From Bacteroidia bacterium (lineage in GTDB: Bacteria; Bacteroidota; Bacteroidia; Bacteroidales; Azobacteroidaceae): DNA of 14,626 bases. The position numbers were made by a program, and so were the translations under genes. Shown piece after piece: positions 6,756 to 14,626 of this stretch. The notes under the pieces were generated by a model. The model ran no database searches. It was not told where the DNA came from and saw only the letters and a list, made by a program, of their open reading frames with translations. The number at the start of each line of letters is the position of its first letter. The first letter of the stretch is position 1. The stretch covers positions 1 to 14,626 of the forward strand of contig BNTT01000068.1 in assembly GCA_025996815.1 (NCBI GenBank). Reading direction: 5' to 3'.

Positions 6756-8012
6756 TTATTTTCTTTTTGCGGTTACGTCTTTTTCGTACTGCTGAATCTC
6801 CGTGATATATTCTTCGCCGATGGCAATGTTGTTTTTGAGGCAAAAATAGTCCCACACAGCATTCCACGGCAAGGATTTTGCTTCTTCCAACAATGCCAAT
6901 CGTTCAAAATATTGACCGTTTGCCTCATAGTTGCGCAAGGTGGCAATCGGCTCGAGCAATGCCTGCAAAAACGCCTTCTGCGTGGCGCGGATGCCAATTA
7001 CATACGCACCCATGCGGTTGATGCTCGCATCGAAATAGTCTAATCCGATGTGCACCCGACTCAACGCATCGGCGCGGACAATTTCTTTTGTCAATTCGGT
7101 AACATCGTCATTTAAAATGGTCACATGGTCGGAATCCCAACGGATGGGACGGCTCACGTGCAGCATGATTTCGGGCGTAAACAGCAATAAAGCCGAGATT
7201 TTATCGGCAATGCTTTCCGACAGATGAAAATGCCCCGTGTCAAGCGTAACCATTTTTTGCTTCTTCGCGCCGTAGCCCAAATAGAAATCGTAGGAGCCGA
7301 CGGTATAACTTTCGAGGGCGATGCCAAACAATTTTGACTCGATGCAATCCTTCATATTTTTGTAATCGGTCGCAAAAATAGCATCGAGGGACTGCTCCAA
7401 AATTTGGCGGTATTTGTAGCGATTGACTGTCAGGTCTTTGCTGCCGTCGTGAATCCACAAATTCATGATGCAGGGGTCGTTTTGGAATTTGCCCATCGCT
7501 TCCGAGATGGCGCGGCTGCGTTTGGTGTGTTCAATCCAAAATTCGCGAATCGCCTTGTCGGGGTTTGCCAACGTCAAATCGCCGCTTTTGGGGTGCCCGA
7601 AAGACGTGGAGTTGAAGTCCAATTTCAAGCCTTTTCCTTTCGCCCAATCCATCCACGATTGGAAATGCGCCGGCTCAATCTCGTTTCTGTCGACCACTTT
7701 GTCGCCGAAATCGCCATAGATGGCGTGTAAATTCAAGCGATGTTTGCCGCCAACGAGTGTCAATACTTTTTCGATGTCTTGACGCAATTCGTTGATATTA
7801 CGCGCCTTCCCCGGATAGTTGCCGGTAGCCTGAATGCCGCCGCCGCCCAGATTATCCAACTTTTCAAAGCCGGTTACGTCATCGGATTGCCAGCAATGGA
7901 TGGAGATGGCGATTTGTTGCAGTTTCGCCAACACGTCGTCCACATTCACACCAACGGCTTGATACCGCTCTTTCGCGATTTCATACGCTTTCTGTACTAA
8001 TTCTGTCTTCAT
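6756..8012 (-). CDS. rhaA: L-rhamnose isomerase
   Basis: The 418-residue product matches L-rhamnose isomerase over its whole length (E. coli RhaA has 419), converting L-rhamnose to L-rhamnulose in the cytoplasm using divalent metals. Recognisable segments are HCWQSDDVTGFE (from about residue 39), the glycine-rich GGGGIQATGNYPGKA, DFNSTSFGHPK, LWIHDGSKD, ALESYTVGSYDFYLGYGAKK, and the metal-site stretch LDTGHFHLSESIADKISALL followed by RPIRWDSDH. Acidic and histidine residues in the last three are expected metal ligands. rhaB ends 16 nt upstream in an A/T-only spacer and the permease starts 2 nt downstream, so this is the centre of the operon. Bacteroides gene lists call this gene rhaI. No truncation or odd substitution is apparent. 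Confidence 0.96.
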   Translation of the reverse strand: MKTELVQKAYEIAKERYQAVGVNVDDVLAKLQQIAISIHCWQSDDVTGFEKLDNLGGGGIQATGNYPGKARNINELRQDIEKVLTLVGGKHRLNLHAIYGDFGDKVVDRNEIEPAHFQSWMDWAKGKGLKLDFNSTSFGHPKSGDLTLANPDKAIREFWIEHTKRSRAISEAMGKFQNDPCIMNLWIHDGSKDLTVNRYKYRQILEQSLDAIFATDYKNMKDCIESKLFGIALESYTVGSYDFYLGYGAKKQKMVTLDTGHFHLSESIADKISALLLFTPEIMLHVSRPIRWDSDHVTILNDDVTELTKEIVRADALSRVHIGLDYFDASINRMGAYVIGIRATQKAFLQALLEPIATLRNYEANGQYFERLALLEEAKSLPWNAVWDYFCLKNNIAIGEEYITEIQQYEKDVTAKRK

Positions 8013-8028
8013 AATTATTTTTTATTAT

Positions 8029-9498
8029 TTATTTTTCGGGATAAAATGTTTCTAACGAAACGGAATTACGGATAATCGTTCGCATCTCCTGCAAGGATTC
8101 GACAATGCCTAAACCTTTGGCTTGCAGCATGATATTGCCGTAAGCGGTGGCTTCAGACGGACCGGCAATCACGGGGATGCCAAGCGCGTTTGCCGTAAAC
8201 TGATTCAGCAATTTATTCTGCGAGCCTCCGCCAATGACGTGCAGTTTCTCGATTTTGAACGGTGCCACCTTTTGCAGACTGTCCAAAGTTTCTTTATATT
8301 TGGCTGCCAAACTGCTGAAAATGCAGCGGACGAACTCCGCGTCTGTCTTCGGCGTGCTCTGTTTGGTGCGCACGCAATAATCCGCAATCGCCCGCGTCAT
8401 GCTTTCGGGGTTGGCAAAAGTGGGGTGGTCGGGGTCAATCAGCGACTGAAAACCGGCTGCCGATTCGGCTAAGGCGATGATTTCGGTATAAGTGTATTTC
8501 TTGCCTGCGGCGTCCCATTCCTTGCGACACTGCTCCAAGAGCCACATTCCGGTGATATTTTTCAGGAAGCGGGTGGTGCCTTCCACGCCGCCCTCGTTGG
8601 TGAAATTGAGTTGGCAGGTTTCGTCGGTAATAATCGGCTCCCTGACTTCGATGCCCATCAGCGACCACGTGCCCGAACTCAGATAGGCGAAATTTTCATT
8701 TTCCGCCGGCACACCTGCCACGGCAGAAGCCGTATCGTGCCCCGCAACGGCGATGACCGGCACTTTTGCCAAGCCTGTTTCCTTGCAGAGGGCATCCGTG
8801 AGGCTGCCAATCACCGTTCCGGGCATCACAATGGGCAGAACTATCGACGGGTCGATGCCCATCGCCTCAAACAGTTGCGGCTCAAATTGTTTCGTGCGCG
8901 GATTCAGCAGTTGCGAGGTCGAAGCAATGGTGTATTCACATATCTGCTTGCCTGTCAAGAGATAAGACAGGGCATCGGGTGTAAACAGGATATTTTTTGC
9001 CGCCTTCAAAGGCGCGAAGTTTTCAGATTTGGCAGCATACAGTTGGTAGATGCTGTTGAAATTCATAATCTGAATGCCCGTCAAGTTATATACTTCCTTG
9101 CGGGAGAGCAGTTTAAAATAGTCCTCCGGCTTGCCGTCGGTGTAAGGGTCGCGGTAGGAGCGCGGCTGGCTGAGGAGGCTGCCGTCGTCGCCCACATAGA
9201 CAAAATCGACGCCCCAAGTGTCGATGCCAATTCCATCAAGGGTGAAAGGTGAAGGGTGGAGGGTGGAGGGCTCAAAACCTTCTACCTTTAACCTTTCACC
9301 CTGTACCTGTTGTAACCCGTCTTTGATGGATTCATACAGCGCAAACAAATCCCAAAAATATTGGTCGTGGATGCGGATGATTTTGTTGGGGAAGCGGGTC
9401 AGCTCTTTCAAAGCCAACCGTCCGTCTTGCAGGGTGCCCAAGATGGAGCGACCGCTGGTCGCTCCCAAGTCAAATGCCAAAAAATTATACGTCTTCAT
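8029..9498 (-). CDS. rhaB: L-rhamnulokinase with a repeat-derived internal insertion
   Basis: The 489-residue FGGY-family sugar kinase phosphorylates L-rhamnulose to L-rhamnulose-1-phosphate with ATP. The N-terminal ATP-phosphate loop FDLGATSGRS (about 9-18), GIDTWGVDFVYVG (about 91-103), AGHDTASAVAG, the SSGTWSLMGIE segment and the C-terminal VIGGGSQNKLLNQ are all family landmarks. Residues 67-87 (GERLKVEGFEPSTLHPSPFT plus L) do not look like kinase sequence: they are the translation of a heptamer-periodic hairpin at 9239-9302, inserted in frame just before the conserved GIDTWG strand. Without it the protein would be about 468 residues. The frame and all motifs stay intact, so the gene is probably functional. 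It is the first gene of the rha operon, with a -7 box 22 nt before ATG 9498 and rhaA starting 16 nt after its stop. Confidence 0.95.
   Translation of the reverse strand: MKTYNFLAFDLGATSGRSILGTLQDGRLALKELTRFPNKIIRIHDQYFWDLFALYESIKDGLQQVQGERLKVEGFEPSTLHPSPFTLDGIGIDTWGVDFVYVGDDGSLLSQPRSYRDPYTDGKPEDYFKLLSRKEVYNLTGIQIMNFNSIYQLYAAKSENFAPLKAAKNILFTPDALSYLLTGKQICEYTIASTSQLLNPRTKQFEPQLFEAMGIDPSIVLPIVMPGTVIGSLTDALCKETGLAKVPVIAVAGHDTASAVAGVPAENENFAYLSSGTWSLMGIEVREPIITDETCQLNFTNEGGVEGTTRFLKNITGMWLLEQCRKEWDAAGKKYTYTEIIALAESAAGFQSLIDPDHPTFANPESMTRAIADYCVRTKQSTPKTDAEFVRCIFSSLAAKYKETLDSLQKVAPFKIEKLHVIGGGSQNKLLNQFTANALGIPVIAGPSEATAYGNIMLQAKGLGIVESLQEMRTIIRNSVSLETFYPEK
9239..9302. repeat. Heptamer-periodic hairpin element inserted in frame in rhaB
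   Basis: Perfect 12-bp terminal arms, AGGGTGAAAGGT (9239-9250) and ACCTTTCACCCT (9291-9302), with imperfect pairing continuing inward through about 9264/9277. The left half splits into 7-mers from 9241: GGTGAAA, GGTGAAG, GGTGGAG, GGTGGAG. The right half splits into TACCTTT, AACCTTT, CACCCTG. Its length of about 63 nt is nine heptamers and 21 codons, so the kinase reading frame is kept. It looks like a short repeat element that landed in the gene. Confidence 0.85.
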
Positions 9499-9520
9499 AA
9501 AAATGCAATTTATGGTTTTG

Positions 9521-9528
9521 CAAATTTA
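9521..9528 (-). promoter_or_regulatory. -7 box of the rha operon promoter
   Basis: On the minus strand this reads TAAATTTG, an exact TAnnTTTG match, 22 nt before the rhaB ATG. It implies a short leader of about 15-18 nt. No convincing TTTG -33 element stands 19-22 nt upstream, which would suit an activator-dependent promoter. The whole gap 9499-9615 is A/T-rich, holds an A6-TGC-T9 stretch (9576-9593) that could form only a weak hairpin, and has no strong terminator for the upstream GH2 gene, so some read-through into rhaB is possible. Confidence 0.6.
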
Positions 9529-9615
9529 CGATTTATTTTTGTTATACGAATTGTGGAAAATGATTTTGTTACTATAAAAAATGCTTTTTTTTTGGTAAAT
9601 TCAACTAAAAGCCGG

Positions 9616-13121
<3,506 letters not shown>

Positions 13122-13126
13122 AAAAA

Positions 13127-13239
13127 TGTCTGAACCACGATTTTAGTAAGATTTTGAAGATTAGCAAGATTACAAAAAAATCCTGCCAATCCTCCATCCT
13201 GTTAATCCTAAAAATCTTACTAAAATCGTGGTTCAGACA
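13127..13239. repeat. Long 9-bp-periodic inverted repeat (113 nt)
   Basis: Arms of 29 nt (13127-13155 and 13211-13239) are perfectly complementary, beginning TGTCTGAACCACGATTTTAG. Pairing then continues with few mismatches to about 13170/13196, so the whole element can fold as one long hairpin. Both halves have a 9-nt period: AGTAAGATT, TTGAAGATT, AGCAAGATT on the left and units ending AATC (CTGTTAATC, CTAAAAATC) on the right. It is noncoding and its right end meets the A-tract of the adjacent terminator. It looks like a dispersed palindromic repeat, but copy number cannot be seen here. Confidence 0.88.
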
Positions 13240-13278
13240 AAAAAAGCAGCAGAGCCGAAATCGCTTCGCCTCTGCTGC
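13239..13278 (-). terminator. Intrinsic terminator of the FN3/type IX sorted protein gene
   Basis: On the minus strand, GCAGCAGAG pairs with CTCTGCTGC (plus positions 13270-13278 and 13246-13254). The loop contains a further CGAA/TTCG pairing, and seven T residues (13239-13245) follow. This lies 32 nt downstream of the stop codon at 13310-13312 and is a textbook rho-independent terminator. It should isolate the GH2 gene from upstream transcription. Confidence 0.9.
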
Positions 13279-13309
13279 ACATTAGGTTTTTTTTAACCAA
13301 TTAAAAACT

Positions 13310-14509
13310 TCAAATTTTCATTAACTTCAATGCTTTTGTGCCAATGCGCACGATGTAAATGCCTTTCGGCAATTGGCTCACCGTGATATTTGCTTCAGAA
13401 GCATCCGCTTTGTGCTCAAGCACTGCGCGACCGCTTGCATCATAGAAACGTATCGTTTCGTTGCCTTGCAAGCCGGAGATTGTTACGACGTCGCGTACAG
13501 GGTTGGGATACAACTTCGCTGTTGCAACTTCTTCCACGTCGTTGATGCCTGTTGCATCTTCCGGTGTTACAGCTTCAGAGGCAGCCGAGGTCACTTCATC
13601 GTCGTCGTCAAAGGTTACCGTCACCGTGAAGGTGTAGGCTGTGCCGTTTGTCAAGCCGGTTACTATGATGGGGCTTCCATCCTCGTTGAAGGCTGTCTTA
13701 GTAGCGTCTTCAACAGAAGTTACCGTGTACTTGGTAGCTGTTTTGCCAGCGGGCACAACATCGAACGTTACCGTTACCTGAGCATCGCCTGCTTCAACCT
13801 TAGTGATGGTTGCCGTCGGTGTTTCCGAAGCCGTAGGTGTTACAGCTACAGAGGCAGCCGAGGTCACGTCATCGTTGTCGTCAAAGCTTACCGTCACCTT
13901 GAAGGTGTATTCAGTGCCGTTGGTCAAGCCTTCCACTATGATGGGGCTTCCATCCGTGTTGGAGGCTGTCTTGCCTTCAGGGGTTGACGTTGCCGTGTAC
14001 TTGTTAGGTGTCTTGCCATCGGGCACGACATCGAACGTTACCTTTACCTGACCATCGCCCGGTTCAACAGTAGAGATGGTTGCCGTCGGGTTTGCCGATG
14101 GCGGTGCCAGAATCGTTACCGCTTCAGTGGAAATGGCACTTGCTAACGCTCCACCTTCATAGTCTACTATTACCTTGAAAGTGTAGGCTCTGTCGGCAGT
14201 CAAGCCTTCCACTATGATGGGGCTTCCCGTGGTGCTGATGACTGTCTTGTTATCAGGAATTGATATCACCGTGTAACTGGTAGGTGTCTTGCCTGCATTG
14301 TTGGTGGTGAACGCTACCGATGCCTTTTCAACGCCCGGTGTGGCAATGATGTTGGTCACTGTCGGTGTTCCCGGAGGTGTCGCTCTAGGGCTTACTACCT
14401 TTGGATCAGGTAGTATCGAATTACCTAATCCTAGAGCATTCGTTGCTTTTACCGAAACAAAGGTATAATCCTTGTCATTGACTACCGGTATTTCGAACGA
14501 GATACTGTG
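13310..14509 (-). pseudogene. Fibronectin-III repeat protein with type IX secretion sorting domain, 5'-truncated
   Basis: The frame is open from 14509 to the TGA at 13310-13312 (399 codons) and has no credible start: upstream it meets TAA at 14510-14512. It begins inside an FN3 domain (the end includes NDKDYTF and KATNALGLGN), then has three more FN3-like domains of about 91-92 residues, each with GSPIIV followed by GLT. Two have acidic loops (FDDNDDVTSAAS, FDDDDEVTSAAS). The last 68 residues, from KLYPNPVRDVVTISG to GIYIVRIGTKALKLMKI, are a type A C-terminal sorting domain of the type IX secretion system, directing export and surface attachment or release. The N-terminus with signal peptide and any catalytic domain is missing. 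A GTG at 14359 could start a 349-residue product but would lack a signal peptide. Truncation could come from insertion, frameshift or assembly error. Confidence 0.85.
13562..14359 (-). repeat. Three tandem FN3 repeats conserved at DNA level
   Basis: The plus-strand word ACTATGATGGGGCTTCC recurs at 13662, 13935 and 14211, spacings of 273 and 276 nt (91 and 92 codons). Surrounding words such as GTCAAGCC and CTGTCTT recur in step. Near-identity at nucleotide level indicates recent duplication or gene conversion of one FN3 unit, most clearly in the two copies nearest the C-terminus. Confidence 0.85.
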
Positions 14510-14583
14510 TTAAAATCCAAATTTTCAGCCAATTTTTTATCAACAACTTTTCAACAATTGTTCGATTCCTAAGGAAATATACT

Positions 14584-14591
14584 TACCTTTG
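14584..14591 (+). promoter_or_regulatory. Plus-strand Bacteroidota -7 box at the right edge
   Basis: TACCTTTG is an exact TAnnTTTG match. A TTG at 14558-14560 lies 23 nt upstream, within the range given for Bacteroidota -33 elements. Downstream come a purine-rich AAAGGAAG (14599-14606) and ATG at 14611. Confidence 0.55.
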
Positions 14592-14610
14592 TGCATCCAA
14601 AGGAAGACTT

Positions 14611-14626
14611 ATGCTCCTCTTTACCT
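14611..14626 (+). CDS. Possible start of a rightward gene (only five codons in window)
   Basis: ATG at 14611 follows AGGAAG (14601-14606) by 4 nt and the TACCTTTG box by 19 nt. It reads MLLFT before the window ends. Too little is present to name the product. It is listed because promoter, purine-rich site and ATG are correctly ordered; a transposase is the guess that best explains the broken neighbour. Confidence 0.3.

Larger units (their letters stand above)
14510..14626. other. AT-rich segment replacing the 5' end of the FN3 gene; possible end of an inserted element
   Basis: The FN3 coding frame ends at 14510 inside a domain. From there the sequence becomes AT-rich and noncoding in that frame. 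It holds TCAACAA twice 11 nt apart (14540, 14551), a small AACAATTGTT palindrome, a plus-strand promoter and a possible start codon pointing away from the FN3 gene. This arrangement is what the left end of an insertion sequence carrying a transposase gene would look like. No terminal inverted repeat or target duplication can be seen because the other end lies outside the window. Confidence 0.35.

Noticed and set aside
6754..6867. 38-residue N-terminal extension of the MFS permease
   Set aside because: It would overlap rhaA by about 110 nt and adds a basic, cysteine-containing stretch unlike MFS N-termini; ATG 6753 sits 2 nt after the rhaA stop.
14357..14359. GTG as the true start of the FN3 protein
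   Set aside because: The frame continues upstream with recognisable FN3 sequence for another 50 codons, and starting here leaves a type IX cargo protein without a signal peptide.
14536..14557. DnaA-box-like TTATCAACA and TTTTCAACA words as a replication origin
   Set aside because: Two imperfect matches in AT-rich DNA with no dnaA, dnaN or further boxes nearby; not enough for an origin.

Overview
The window reads as Bacteroidota, probably Bacteroidales. It carries a type IX secretion C-terminal sorting domain, several Bacteroidota-type -7 boxes (TAnnTTTG) placed 15-23 nt before start codons, A/T-rich leaders mostly without Shine-Dalgarno sequences, and many short palindromic or short-period repeats. 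All confidently called genes lie on the minus strand, so transcription runs from high to low coordinates. Both window edges cut genes.

Rhamnose module (9498 down to the left edge). In transcription order: rhamnulokinase rhaB, L-rhamnose isomerase rhaA, an MFS sugar permease, rhamnulose-1-phosphate aldolase rhaD, a solitary DUF1016/PDDEXK nuclease gene with its own promoter, lactaldehyde dehydrogenase aldA, and lutA and lutB of the L-lactate-oxidising iron-sulfur complex (lutB is cut by the left edge; lutC would lie beyond). Together these give a route from L-rhamnose to rhamnulose, rhamnulose-1-phosphate, then DHAP plus L-lactaldehyde, then L-lactate, then pyruvate. Lactaldehyde is therefore predicted to be oxidised rather than reduced to 1,2-propanediol. 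No regulator, mutarotase or RhaT-type transporter is present in the window.

Upstream (9616-13035) is an exported GH2 beta-galactosidase with its own promoter, whose -7 box is identical to that of the rha operon. The 13036-13309 intergenic region is full of structure: a small GCCC/GGGC hairpin, a 113-nt inverted repeat with 29-bp perfect arms, and an intrinsic terminator. Next (13310-14509) is the 3' part of a fibronectin-III repeat protein with a type IX sorting domain. Its frame stops abruptly inside an FN3 domain at 14510. From there to the right edge the DNA is AT-rich and has a plus-strand promoter and possible start codon, which may be the end of an inserted element.

The most unusual signal is a set of palindromic or periodic elements, two of them inside genes and in frame. 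Four palindromes sit in the nuclease gene, with paired compensatory base changes between copies. A 7-bp-periodic hairpin of about 63 nt is inserted in rhaB. A 7-bp tandem repeat covers the permease stop codon. A 9-bp-periodic long hairpin lies beside the terminator.
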